Below, piece after piece: positions 1 through 10,262 of a stretch of DNA of 21,109 nt. Below the pieces are notes generated by a model, which worked only from the letters and a program-made list of their open reading frames with translations, was not told the origin of the DNA and made no database searches. Numbering within the stretch: the first letter of the stretch is position 1; the number at the start of each line of letters is the position of its first letter. This DNA comes from Phialocephala subalpina (taxonomy: Eukaryota; Ascomycota; Leotiomycetes; Helotiales; Mollisiaceae), in NCBI GenBank assembly GCA_900073065.1, contig FJOG01000111.1:20893-42001 (forward strand), given 5' to 3'. The position numbers and the translations under genes were made by a program.

Positions 1-335
1 TTTACTTTTTATATTATTTTATTTCTATTAAAAATTAAAAATCGAAAATAAAAAAAAATTATTATTTTATATTTTAATTTTAATTTTTTTTTAAAATAAA
101 ATATTTTTTTTTTTAAATTAAAAATACTTTTAATAAAATATTCAAATTTACTTTCGAAAAATATAATTATAATTATAATCTTGAAATATATTTCTTAGAA
201 ATCTTTAATTTAAATAAATTTTATATATAAATTTTTTTAATATATAAAAGTTTTATTATTAATTTTTAATATTTATAAAATTTAAATTTAATTTATTAAA
301 AAGTTATTAAGAAATAAGAGTTTAGAGTGCGAAAG
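1..335. other. AT-rich block, left edge
   Basis: Almost only A and T, with homopolymer A and T runs and no coding signal on either strand. In filamentous ascomycetes such blocks are usually transposon copies mutated by RIP (C-to-T in CpA); that origin is inferred here, since no transposon protein is readable. Base composition changes to mixed sequence near 335. A G-rich patch lies at 359-399. Confidence 0.75.
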
Positions 336-789
336 TATATAAGAGCAATAAGTTAAACGGGGTTATTAATAAGGGGGGGTAATTAGAAGGGGAAGGGGAT
401 ATCTTAAAGTTAACGGCTCAAAATTGCTATATATGTGCAATGCGTTTCAGCCTACTTTAAACAACCCAATTGGGGGATTAGCCATAACAAGGATGTTTCA
501 GTACGGCTTTTCGATTAGTATTAAAAAAAGATTATCGTCGAAAATAGTTTTGGTTGATTTAGCAATAGTCGGATGAGCTTAGAGTCACTAGACATTACCG
601 CGAGCTCTTGCACCGGAGTGAGATTAAGGAGCGAGAAGTAACTTTAAACCTAGGATCAAGTATCCTATTTTGGTTTATATAGCACTAGCTTAAGTACAAA
701 TGTCCACACAATAAGTAGCATGCTCTAACCTCGATTGCCAGTGATATAAACAACATTTATGAATTTTTAAATGTTCGCTCTTCTCAACT
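336..789. other. Non-coding stretch, nothing recognised
   Basis: Mixed-composition sequence with frequent stops in all frames. No gene, RNA gene or repeat was recognised. It may include the former upstream region of the decayed WSC gene that follows. Confidence 0.5.
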
Positions 790-1211
790 CATACTAACAA
801 TTCAAGCTTCAATCCTATCAAGCAAACTCTCATCCAGTATCTCTTCAGCTTCCTCAGCGACATCTCCCTATCCGCCCTAGATCTCGCTTGGATGCTACAC
901 AGACAATGATTACCTTGTTCTTGCGGGAAGACCTTTGGAGATAGTCATATTCACAAATCCAGCGATGACCATCGAGCTTTACTCTACACTGTGTGCGCTT
1001 TACCTACTTTGGTCCTCAGTCTGGCAACGAATAAGTTCCTCAAGTACAGAATTTGTAATCAGCTCTAACAAATGGAAGACGTTTTTGTGGAAACTACATC
1101 TACTACGAGGAAACTCTAGCTACGGATAGCCGATGTAGCATGAGTTGCCCCGGAAACAGTGCAGAGATTTGCGGCGGAAACTTTGGCATAAATGTTTATA
1201 TGTTTGTGTGA
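790..1211 (+). pseudogene. WSC-domain protein remnant
   Basis: WSC domains are cysteine-rich carbohydrate-binding modules of fungal wall and secreted proteins. Stitching frames gives the WSC signature in order: LGCYTDN near 885-908, an AMTIE..STLCA segment at 961-998, FTYFGPQSGNE at 999-1031, FCGN near 1083-1094, then SRCSMSCPGNSAEICGG and INVY ending near 1200. A Ser-rich stretch precedes it with an in-frame TAG. Lesions: a +1 frame change at about 998; a Cys now Tyr (TAC) in the MTIE segment; and an intron-like stretch at 1031-1078, with CTAAC branch site and AG end, whose donor reads ATAAGT instead of GTAAGT. The reading stops at 1209-1211. Any carboxyl-terminal partner domain is not recognisable downstream. 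Confidence 0.72.
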
Positions 1212-1807
1212 AGCATTGGAACGGCGGGCTCGATAATGGCTCCAACCTCACCAAGAGCTTTATCAGTCTTCATGACCTCGATTACCCATGGTCACACGAC
1301 GCACACCAGTTCATTTACCAAGAAGAGAACATCTTCTCGAGTCATCGCCGGTTCTAAAGTCAGCCCGTCTCAATTTCAAGCGCTAGGACCAGTTCAATCT
1401 CTACACATCCAATGATCATTTCAAGCCTCGCCACCAAGTCCGTTTCAAAGCTGTTTTGAGCCGAGAAACAAGTCCAAGACTCTGCAATTCCGCCTTTTCA
1501 ACCAGATCAGCCGGCCCCACAACCTCCCGCCCTAAGCTCTCATCCACGCCCTCAAAGATCTTGTCTTCGACATCTTCAGTTCCTACATGCCCTAAGACAT
1601 GATTCCACATTCTTGAGCTACGAAATTTATTTTCTATCAACCTTATTGTACTATATTTTCTTGTTAGGCTTTGTCATAAATAAATCCGAAGCTCAATATG
1701 GGCAAAAAGACTTCAATGTAGACGGTATTGATCTGTATAATTAATCCATGCCAGCGTTTCCTCTTAGTAAAAAGCATACCACCTCATCATGCGCATACGC
1801 CTCAAAA
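1212..1807. other. No recognisable gene between WSC remnant and methyltransferase
   Basis: Only short open stretches occur on both strands, none matching a family I know. A plus-strand frame after the WSC remnant is Ser/Thr-rich and could be the linker that often follows WSC domains, but this is weak. The last ~160 bases are the 3' flank of the convergent methyltransferase gene. Confidence 0.4.
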
Positions 1808-3205
1808 TCAACCAGTCCATTCAGCCTCAATCAGCCATAGTCTAGATTGTGGAGCGATCCTTGCAGTCAGAAATTTGTATCGCTCGTCAGCCTTTTTAAA
1901 TAGTGCTTCCCAGTCACTTGCTTCTCTCTCACGCCCACTCATAACCGAAAGCATCTATTCAGATTAGCAAAAACTCAATGGCGGCAGCTAAAACTTACCA
2001 AAATGTCCAGACCCCTAAGAAGGCTATCAGTGAAACCATTCACATTTTCAGAGGATTTTCAAGGCATACCTAGCAGCTCTCTCATCCCTCCATCTTGCTT
2101 TACCTGGCTCAGATAAACTCCCGTCATTAATCAAAATCTTGGCGCCAGGTTTCAAGGCCGGGATCGCCGCTTTGAGGGCATCGATAGCTTTCTCATCATA
2201 AAGATTATGGAAGACGAATCTGTACAAATAAACATCTGCTCCGGTGACTGGCTGAGGAGCGAAATAATCGTGCACCATCCATTTGATATTGGTGTCTGGA
2301 TAGTCGACCTTGATGTCTTCAATTATGCGGATGTCTTGTACGACGAGAGTGAGATCTGGAAATGCTTTCGAGATTGCGGCGCTGGCGAATCCGTTGGCTC
2401 CACCGACCTAGATGTTCTTAGCACACTCGGAATTATGAGCTGAATGGAAACTCACATCCACCACAGTCCCTTTCCCAAGCTTGGCCCACGGATACCCTTC
2501 GACAAGACTAGACACTTCGTACCCCTCGCCGGAGCTAAAGAACTGCATAGCACGCCCAAAATTCACAGTCCGAACCGGATCTTTAGCAACTTCCTCGTAT
2601 ACCGAAGTCTCACCAGGCCTGCCAAGAGCAAGTGAGTATCCTCCTTCTCTCCGATTTGTTGAATCTGGCCACCTCTCCAACGCATCCATAGTATGCGCGT
2701 GGCTCTTGAACGTAATATCGCTATGAAGGTCAACCCAGGCTGCTAGATCTAAATTCTCAGCCAAGAATCTGGATGTTGACGAATGTGCGACTTTTCCATC
2801 ACGCTCGCAGAACAGTCTGCTGGTCATGGCATGGCGTAATGTCCTCTTGAGCATGGATTCGGAAACGCCAGTCTTTTCAGAGAGCTCCGTATACGAAATA
2901 TCGCCATCTAGAGGGACGAGCTTTGCCAGACCCCAGCGATTGATTGCTGCAATGGGGAGAACGTGTACCGCCTACGAAGGCCATCTAAGCGTTGATCGCA
3001 AATGAAGACGGCTTCGACTTACCGACCAAGCCAATTCGCGAAGGTGCGCGACATCGCCAACCAAAGCAGCGTCGAGCTCAGGGATGAGATCAATGAGATC
3101 GAGTCGTGCTTCTTGTTCGTCGGGAGATGAGGCGACGAGGCTTTGTGGGGTCGCGAGAGCCTCGCGGACTGCGGCTGCTAGGGCGACTAGCTTGCTGGGA
3201 GACAT
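1808..3205 (-). CDS. SAM-dependent O-methyltransferase (plant/fungal type), intact, five exons
   Basis: Predicted to move a methyl group from S-adenosylmethionine to a hydroxyl of a small molecule; enzymes of this fungal family usually act in secondary metabolism. Exons are 3205-3023, 2971-2456, 2407-2070, 2014-1999 and 1954-1808, joined by introns of 51, 48, 55 and 44 nt with GTAAGT/GTGAGT/GTATGC-type donors, branch sites such as GCTAAT and AG ends. The product is 399 aa, the usual length. A winged-helix dimerisation region occupies about residues 60-130. SAM motif I, VVDVGGANG, spans about 231-239 and forms only after splicing. FHNLYDE near 299-305 holds the expected catalytic His (about 300). 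The end GLDILML...SRLWLIEAEWTG is typical of the family. An upstream ATG at 3232 is possible; ATG 3205 (MSPSKLV) fits the family better. No lesion was found. The substrate is unknown. Confidence 0.9.
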
Positions 3206-3355
3206 GATGCAGATCTTTGCTATAGGTATCACTTTGATCGATCATGTTCTATGATCAGCTTAGATATCGTCGAGAGAAGGGATAGTGGAGAAGAGTTTCA
3301 GAATTTGAAGATAGGGAACTACGCCCCATCGAGCATCGCGGCGTAATATTCTTAC

Positions 3356-3510
3356 ACTAATCATTAATCTTTATTCTTTAATACTAATCTTTAATTTTTA
3401 ATTTCTAATCTTTAATTTCTAATCTTTAGTTTCTAATCTTTAGTTTCTAATCTTTAGTTTCTAATCTTTAATCCTTATTTCTAATCTCTACTCTTTGTTT
3501 CTATTTTTAA
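3356..3510. repeat. 14-bp AT-rich minisatellite upstream of the methyltransferase
   Basis: Tandem copies of AATCTTTAGTTTCT. Three copies are identical and contiguous (3421-3434, 3435-3448, 3449-3462), preceded by AATCTTTAATTTCT at 3407-3420. Looser copies run out to about 3356 and 3510. The array starts about 150 bp upstream of the methyltransferase ATG, so it lies in or next to that promoter. Confidence 0.85.
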
Positions 3511-3545
3511 GGAATAAAGGCGAGGAATCATGATTTTAAAAATGG

Positions 3546-3555
3546 GTCACGTGAC
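3546..3555. promoter_or_regulatory. GTCACGTGAC perfect palindrome (E-box/G-box core)
   Basis: A 10-bp perfect palindrome with a CACGTG core, the site bound by bHLH factors such as Cbf1/Pho4-type proteins. It sits between the 14-bp repeat array and GC-rich sequence, about 340 bp upstream of the methyltransferase start. Binding is not shown by the sequence. The same decamer ends could instead belong to an old repeat. Confidence 0.35.
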
Positions 3556-3706
3556 ACCAGAAAGCAAAGACTGTTTATAGAGGAATAACCCATATTATAA
3601 AGGGCGCTGATAGCATGACTATTAGAAGTGGAGCTCTCTGTTATTATGCAACCTTAATTCAGTAGCCCCACTGTGCCCACTGTGCCCCAGTCTACTCCCT
3701 CCAGCT

Positions 3707-3812
3707 TGCTCCCCCAGCGTGTTCCCCGACCGTGTGCTCCTCTAGCGTGCTTCTTCAACGTGCTCCCCTAGCATACTCTTCTAGTATGCTCCCCTAGCGT
3801 GCTTCCATACCG
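3707..3812. repeat. 13-bp GC-rich minisatellite
   Basis: Eight imperfect 13-bp units around TGCTCCCCTAGCG: 3707-3719, 3720-3732, then an extra TG, 3735-3747, 3748-3760, 3761-3773, 3774-3786, 3787-3799 and 3800-3812. The sequence ACCGTGTGC occurs after both unit 2 and unit 8, which hints at a higher-order duplication. Degenerate relatives continue to about 3880. An open frame on the minus strand across this area is a product of the repeats. Confidence 0.8.
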
Positions 3813-3995
3813 TGTGCAGTATTCCTGGCCCTCTACTAGTCCCTAGCATGGCCCCAAGCATGCTCCCTAGCCTGCTCTTCAAGTCTCAGGTGAAAGCCCA
3901 CCGCCAGGACTCTTACTATTGTCTTCACACGCTCTAGCCCTTGATTCTGGGCATCGTTATAACCGCTAAAGTGCCGGCAGTAGCGCAATCGGCAG

Positions 3996-4019
3996 AGTGG
4001 TCGGCAGAGTGGTCGGCAG
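3996..4019. repeat. Short direct repeat of a 12-bp unit
   Basis: AGAGTGGTCGGC occurs twice in tandem, followed by a partial third copy (AGGGCAGGG). Small, and probably replication slippage. Confidence 0.6.
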
Positions 4020-4179
4020 GGCAGGGTGAGGGTGCTAAACAGGCTGACTAAGTCTCGAGAGTACAGGTTAGCATGAGCACTGGGCGGAGAGAAGTTTTGG
4101 AGGTTTGAGCAGTAGTATGACCTGGCAGAGCCTCGATAGTAGTGTGAAGTGCTTGTGGTCAAGTGGGAAGGCTTGTGGA

Positions 4180-4580
4180 TAACGAGTAATAAAAATCGGG
4201 AAATTAAATAAATAAAAATAATAAAATATGTTAATATAATTTTAATATACTAGTATTTGTAAAGAGGGCTTATATTCTCACTTTAAAGATTATAAATTAA
4301 TATGAAGTATATTTATAATATATTTATCGATTAATATATAAAAATTATATTTTAATTTATTTATTTAATAATAATTAAAATATATAAATATTAATATTTC
4401 TTTTTAAAAGAATTTCAAAATTATATAAATATAAGTAATAAAATAAAATATTCTTTAATTTATTAAATCGGATTTAGTATTTTTAATATTTTATTATTAA
4501 GTAATTATGTATAAAAGTAGTTATTTATATTATTATTTACTTTATACTTTAATAGAATAATTTGTATGCTTCGATTAACA
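4180..4580. other. AT-rich block, internal
   Basis: Long A/T-dominated stretch without open frames, like the window ends. Inferred to be a heavily mutated repeat. It separates the methyltransferase locus from the MITE and the HET loci. Confidence 0.65.
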
Positions 4581-4680
4581 ATCCATAGTACTTGTAGCAA
4601 TTAAGAGGATAATAGGTAATGCCTTCGGGCATACACCTCGCTTACCCATATCGTCGCTCACGTATATTCGATCATGTTAA

Positions 4681-4954
4681 TAAGCCTGGGATCAAAAGTC
4701 TGTGTTTTATAGGCCTTCTCGCTAACAAATAAACGCTAAAACCAAATTTCGATTTTTAACCACGAAATTAAAATAGCTCCGATTAGCTTAGCAAATTCAC
4801 TTTAGCCTCTTATAAGTATCGCATTATAAGCTCAAATGATTCCGATTTGTGCGTATTCTATAGTGTTTAAGTAAAGTCGTTAACTTTGGTTTTTATCGCT
4901 TAAAAAATGCCCTGAAAAATGCCTGTAAAACACAGACTTTTGATCCCAGGCTTG
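4681..4954. mobile_element. MITE, 274 bp, with 34-bp terminal inverted repeats and TAA target duplication
   Basis: The left end begins TAAGCCTGGGATCAAAAGTC and the right end (4921-4954), read in reverse complement, begins CAAGCCTGGGATCAAAAGTC. The 34-bp inverted repeats differ at two positions, both C/T. TAA is found directly outside each end (4678-4680 and 4955-4957). Weaker inverted similarity extends inward (AAACGCTAAAACCAAA on the left). No coding capacity. A 3-bp TAA duplication is typical of the PIF/Harbinger superfamily, so a non-autonomous Harbinger-like element is inferred. Confidence 0.85.
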
Positions 4955-5867
4955 TAACTTGAAAGATTTTGTTCGTGGTGAGCGAGCAATACGAAGAACA
5001 AGCAGACTTTGAGCTCGGAAAGGAGAGAGGAAGTTGAAGTGTAGTGTGAGAAGTCTTTCTAGAGTCTGATTGATATTGGCAACTGCACTAACTTTGTAAG
5101 GAACCCTGCGCTGTAACCTCGTAAGCGAACCCCTGAATTTTGCCCTGCCCCTGATTATATGTTAGCTCTCAATTGAATTGTTTATCGATTTTTCCAGTTT
5201 CCTATGACTATTGCCGATTATATTGTTTCAGATTGTTCTGTACTTCCTCCGAAACTTCAACATATTGTGATGGCCCCTAGAGAACGGTCACATTGCCCGA
5301 ATGCGAAGGCCTGCTAGCTATTGTCGACAAAACATTGTATTGCGGCGTAATAGATTGCTTTGGACTGTCTATACATCTCATCATTTTGCAGGTATCGACA
5401 TAAATCATTGAAGTTATGTCTCTCTTCTCAAGGTCCATGAACAGGGATCGCCTTTAGCGATGGGGTTCAGGGCCGTCAGGGTCGTCAGTCAGCGCTCGCA
5501 CGCTGTGACCTCGGGCTATTAATTGCTAAACTCACAGCTGATGCAACCCCTAAGCTCATCCCATAGAAAACACCAACAGATAACTCACTCTTTACTCAAA
5601 ATCTCAATACATCACGGGCATGTCTATACGTAGTACTAAGTAACGATTCTTCTTTCCCATTTTCATGCGCGTATAGACGGTATCATAGGCACAGAAAAGC
5701 AGAATGTATTCGAAGCAAGGGATTTTCGTATAGTCTTCGTTCGTATCAACTAATTTCTTTGACAGAAGCGACAAGTTTCATTATCCCATGCTGGGATAGC
5801 ATCATCTCGGCCTAATAACTCATTTCCAAGTGTCTCCAGCTGTCGGAATTTCATTATGCTAGCTTTA
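4955..5867. other. No gene recognised
   Basis: Mixed-composition sequence between the MITE and the HET-like fragment. Stops occur in all frames and no family match was found on either strand. It may be old transposon flank or promoter sequence. Confidence 0.45.
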
Positions 5868-6715
5868 TTAGCTCCATTTCGGGTTTTCCGTGATCCACGC
5901 CCCCTGGTGGATCACCCCAAGGGAAGCTCTCTTTGCCCACTTGAAGCCGTGCTTATCCTGTCTTCACTCTACTAATAAGATATTAACGCAATCGAATGCA
6001 GCACTAACCTTACCACATTTTCCGTCAAGCGTTGTCTCATGCTCACTGAGCCCAACCCCAAAGAAATTGTAGCAACGCGTCTGGGAGATGGCAGCAAAAC
6101 TCATCCTCCGTTGCTGGGCACCGGCGCACACAGGGATTCCTTCGTAGAGAGCTCCACACCGGTTGCCCAACGGGTCTACCAACCACAGTTCCCAAGAAAG
6201 CTTCTTGCCATATTTACTCGGCACTGAATGTAGGTCGAAGATCGTCCCATCCAAAGTCTCCGTGATGAAAACCAGAAGATGGGTCTGAACAGGCATCAAG
6301 TTGGAAGTATGACTCGACAAGAAGCAGCTTTCAACATTATTATCAACAGATCTCGCCTCACCTTCATCTGCTCTCCCCTCAATGTCCACAATACGTCGTA
6401 TCGGACGTAGGCCATCAGGAGAATGTACTTCGAAGAGTTCAATCAAATTACGATGGGACTGGAAGGATGTCGATGTCGAAGTCACCAAGAAATTAATCAC
6501 GCGTCCTTCCCAGCCCGACCACGACCAACTCGGCGCTTGAATATCCTGAGAGTGGGCGGTGCCAATGGAAGATGTGCGTCGCGTCAACTCGCCTCCTTGG
6601 GCGTGTATCCGTAATAGAGCCTAGTCAAAGATGCATTCTGGAAGGCCGCAAAAGAATTTACCCAGCTACGGACGAAAAAACAGATTCCAAGCTCGGGAAA
6701 GTGTAAAGGATGTCG
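5868..6715 (-). pseudogene. HET-type protein, 3' fragment, broken
   Basis: The carboxyl-terminal part of a HET (heterokaryon incompatibility) family protein, recognised by APSWSWSGWEGRV near 6515, the segment conserved after the HET domain, and by an ending of the form LGVIHQGAWITENPKW near 5870-5920. The HET core (YVALSHCWG, WIDSLCI) is absent, so the gene is truncated at its 5' side, where it abuts the end of the next HET gene upstream. Lesions: the conserved ...NILLVE-W... segment reads TGA at 5964-5966 where Trp is expected, after which the same frame continues to a natural-looking TAA at 5868-5870. Upstream of about 6590 the frame changes, and coding identity at 6590-6715 is uncertain. 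Unlikely to make a working protein. Confidence 0.68.
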
Positions 6716-6922
6716 CTAGGAAAAGAAAGCTCTCTTCTTGTGTAATCGCTTACTAAGAAGGTGTATTTGAAAAAGGTTGAGCTCCAAGGTAAGGTGTTCT
6801 GATTGTTCTCGCCTTCGGATACAAAATCGAGTCACATGCTTAGTAGTTAAGGTTGAAAAAATATTGTATTTTAAAACCGTAAAAAAATCTTTTGCCCCGA
6901 ATATCTTTCCGACGTTCCCATT

Positions 6923-9161
6923 TTATATGATTCTCATTTCCAACCCTCCTTGCTCAATCATAAGATGTCTCTGTTGTACAGTAGCAACCCCTATTCTTTC
7001 ATATGCGACATTCGGCCAAGACAAAGGAAAGACCAGTAATACATAGTATTTCCGATCCGCTCCGTGATAATTTGAAGTTTCCCTCCCAAGAAGGACGCAT
7101 CTTAACTTCTGGATATCCACATCATCCTTCACATCCAAAATTAGCTGCCATTTTTCTCGTGCTATTTCGATAATGTTGATTCCAATGACCAAGGCCTTCA
7201 ACTCGGGGCTTGCCGTGGCATTTTCGTCTCGGCCATTGATCAACAATAGCTCAACATCGCTGCTCCACTCCACTTCCTTCGTGGGGATATCCGCATAAGT
7301 GATATTTCCATCGTATGCCATCCACGACCAAGATGGGACCGGTCGGGCTTTAGGATATTCTATCTTTCTCATCAACTTGTCGCCTGATCTTCTCCAGAAG
7401 AGAGAGCGGTGAATGTAGGACTTGAAGATACCGAAAGCGATTTCGGTATCGAAGCCTTTCGCCATTCTTCGTTCCAAACCGGCAATGGCGAATGATCTAT
7501 CAGAGGCGAAACTGAGACCTAGGTTTGAATGTCTCTCGAAGAGTATTTCAAATAGACGGATGCGTTTGGCGTGGTTACTTCGCAGGGTTACACTCGGGAA
7601 CTGTGGATCTCCGAGGAATTGAGCTGTCGGACTGGTTTGATGAGGTCAGATTATTGCACGCAAGTAGTAGAAGGGGGTGGCGTGATAACGGGGCAAGTGT
7701 TCTGTCGCGGTGTTATATTCGAGGGGCTTTCAACTTACTTCTTCATGCGGGTCATCGTCTCACAGTGAATTCCTGCGCCACACTCCCAGTATGTCTGATT
7801 AGTAGTGAAATGTATCATGCGACGAGACAAAGCCCTTTCTTGGTACACCCACCCGCGTTTATTGAGCACTCCATCCACTACGTCGCCTGTGAAGTCGTCG
7901 ACAGTTTCACAGAGATAGAGCTGACTTTCTGAACTATCAGATACACTGATGTACTCTTTATTCGGCCGTGGCCCAAGGAATCCTACAGTGGAACCGGTTG
8001 CAGAAGTAGCGGCAATCGTACAATAAGCTTGGCTGAACACCGTTTCCATGCGTTTAGCTTCTCGTTCCCAGTCTGCCTCATCTTCTTGAATTATACAGAG
8101 CGAGTCAATCCAGAGGTATTGCTTTCCGAGTGCGCGAGTCACCGTTATCGCGTCTTGGAATGACTGAGCGAGACTTTTGAAGTCGATCTTCTCGCACCGA
8201 GCTTTGAAATTGCTGCGGAATGTACAGAATCTCTCCCTTTCTTCGCGAGTATATTTGCCCCAGCAGTGCGACAAAGCAACATATTCACCTCTATCGGACT
8301 CGGTCGTACAGTACAGGCGTAGCCGATCCGGGTTGACTTTATTTCCGACGTCCAGCACTCTCGTGGGTAATCTCCCATCGAGCTCGGCATGGCATCCGAA
8401 ATTTTCATGGTCCTTATTGCCGCACACCTGAAGCCATTTTCCGAGCAATCCAAAATGTACCGGACCTCCTGCTTGAGGTAATATTGGAAATCCTATTTGT
8501 GTTGCCTGAAGTGCCGGATCTGGACTAGCACATATCCTAAGAATGGGCTTACTCAAACTACCTGCGAGCAAGTTCGAACCTTCCCTATAGACTCTGATTG
8601 GCCTTACAGGGTAGATTGGGCTGGCTTATTGCAGGGCCCGATGAAGCAAACGGCAAAGATCACAGAATTCTGCCGTCTTCCATAGCCCTGAAAGCGTAAG
8701 ATAAATCTCGAAGTGGGTGTCAAATATCCGCATGCCAGTGCAGCTATCACACAGATGGGTGGACGGCCTCTGTTTGAACAGCGTAGGCTCAACTCCCGCT
8801 TGCTGGAAAAATCTGGTGGCGAAAAGGTTGTCTGTGGTGTAGCTCCACTTGTCATCTACAGGCCCAGGAAGTGCATCAGATCCGCTTTCAAGTAATTTGT
8901 CTTGTCGATGAAGGTCCTGAAACGATGAGCAGAATTCAAGTCAGTAATTGTTGCAATGGGAAGGCTAGCGTGAAGGCTTACCTCAATGTGTTTGACTTCA
9001 GATGATTGAAGCGCTGGGATTATATACCCATCCTCTGCTTCTGTATCTTTCAGATAGAAGGACATGGGAGTTTTGAAAGGAAACAGGTTGACTTCCGCTA
9101 TGAAAGGGCCTAGTTGCTTGCCAGGGGTTTCGTGTATGAGCGATCCATCTACTCCTAGAAC
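6923..9161 (-). pseudogene. HET-domain protein, main body (3' part of the minus-strand chimera)
   Basis: HET proteins mediate non-self recognition and cell death after hyphal fusion. Reading leftward from the 9162-9167 junction: exon 9161-8982, intron 8981-8917 (GTAAGC, ACTGAC branch, CAG), exon 8916-7739, intron 7738-7632 (107 nt, CTGAC branch), exon 7631-6923 ending TAA. The open parts total 689 codons. The zinc-finger-like LCDSC...CDLC pattern precedes the HET core: YVALSHCWG (8258-8284), QYLWIDSLCIIQ (8086-8121), RGWVYQERALSRR (about 7819-7857). GLERR and PSWSWMAYDG follow in the last exon, and the end YYVLLVFPLSW...YERIGV is typical. One in-frame TAA at 8626-8628 (RALQ-stop-ASPI) breaks the frame before the HET core; CAA to TAA would explain it. 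No convincing intron removes it. Its own 5' end appears to be at 11492-12012 on the other strand. Confidence 0.85.
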
Positions 9162-9167
9162 GTGAGT
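9162..9167 (-). other. Inversion breakpoint A (ACTCAC)
   Basis: On the minus strand, DUF6606 sequence (…DHELPTH) joins HET-gene sequence (VLGVDG…) at the codons ACT CAC. The same six bases in the same phase mark the reciprocal junction at 12007-12012. Exact placement within a few bases is inferred from where family similarity ends. Confidence 0.6.
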
Positions 9168-10211
9168 AGGCAACTCATGATCTAGATCCCAGATCCTTCC
9201 TAGGTTAGATCCGACCCAGTTTTCGAAGTCGGCGAGCTCATAGAGCATGAAGTCCCTGTCTTGACTAAAATTACTTTTAGGCAAGTAGTTCTTCTCGTTC
9301 CTTTGGAAAGATGGACCCTCTACCACTTTCGCCTTGGGAGCGTTGATAACTTTGCCCGGAGAGGAAATTTTCTCCAAGTATGGGCGGAGGTTGTTCATGG
9401 TTATGTTGGTGTCCCGGGCGAAGTCAAGCGCTTGAAGAGCGGAGAGGTCCAATGTGTCTCGGACGCCAGATTGCATGCTCTCCCAGTCTTGCTTCATTGT
9501 CGCTCCAACTTCCTGCATCGTCTTCTCCGTGAACCTCATCCATCGTTCCTCTCCTGGTTGTATCTTCATGAGGCGACGGGATATCTTTGCCATCATCACA
9601 TATAGCAAGTCAGAAGGTAATTTCTGTTGTCGAGACTCGCTCAGAATGTAAGTCATCAAAAAGACCATGAAGGCCTTGTAGATAGGCTCCGATTCGACGT
9701 CCGAGTTGACTTGGCTAGAGCGCTCGAAGGTGATTTGCAACGACACTCGGATCAAGAGCCATAGCGGGGACCTTCACTACGGTAAATTTTTTACCCTCCC
9801 AAAGAGCTTCCTCTCTCGTATTTTTGGAGATACGCTCTACCCCCACTGGTCGGCCAAGGCCACGCAGCAAACCCGTGATCATCTCGGTGACACGCCACGG
9901 ATTAACAGTATGTACTTCTTCACCTATATACTCATTCTTGGATCTCTTAACCTCATCTTTTTTTCGAGGTCCGTTTTCCCGATCAAGTTTCACGATGAGA
10001 TCGACAAAGGGTTCTCGAAACGTAGAGTCTGTGATAAGACTACGCTGTACCAGGATGCAAGAGCCTGGAAATTGTCGACGGAGCCTCCCTTTGCAGGTCA
10101 TGACATCCTCGTTGCGAGCGAGGAGTCCGAAAGACTCGAACCGGAGTTCCTCGTCGATTCTTGTAATGGGGAGGCCGGCATTCTGCTTCCTCACATGGAT
10201 CGCGAGCGTTT

Positions 10212-10262
10212 CTAGCCAATCACGTTAAATCAAGGTGACTACCTGTTCGATTGGATACTGAC
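10212..10262 (-). other. Spliceosomal intron in the DUF6606 part (51 nt)
   Basis: Bounded by ACTG|GTCAGT and GGCTAG|AAACG, with TTTAAC as branch site. It contains an in-frame TAA that would otherwise end the protein. Splicing is phase 1 and gives SNTETLAIHV, as in the family. Confidence 0.75.

Noticed and set aside
1416..1640. 74-codon minus-strand open frame after the WSC remnant
   Set aside because: Short, no recognisable domain or splice context; not enough to call a gene.
3981..3992. Perfect tRNA A-box consensus (TAGCGCAATCGG)
   Set aside because: No B-box (GGTTCRANNCC) at the right distance and no acceptor stem or cloverleaf can be drawn; it lies in repeated sequence.
3836..4162. 108-codon minus-strand open frame with PCRPLCRPLCR repeats
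   Set aside because: The repeats come from the short DNA repeat at 3996-4019; composition and context are those of a minisatellite area, with no protein family resemblance.
4619..4632. Small hairpin ATGCC-TTCG-GGCAT
   Set aside because: A 5-bp stem with a stable tetraloop, but there is no surrounding RNA structure, terminator context or repeated copy in the window.
8560..8660. Possible intron that could remove the TAA at 8626-8628 in the HET gene
   Set aside because: No donor, branch site and acceptor at proper spacing were found; the flanking frame is continuous and family-like on both sides.
8604..8855. 83-codon minus-strand open frame overlapping the HET 5' region
   Set aside because: The neighbouring frame carries the conserved LCDSC...CDLC pattern and joins the HET core through a valid intron; this one is a shadow.
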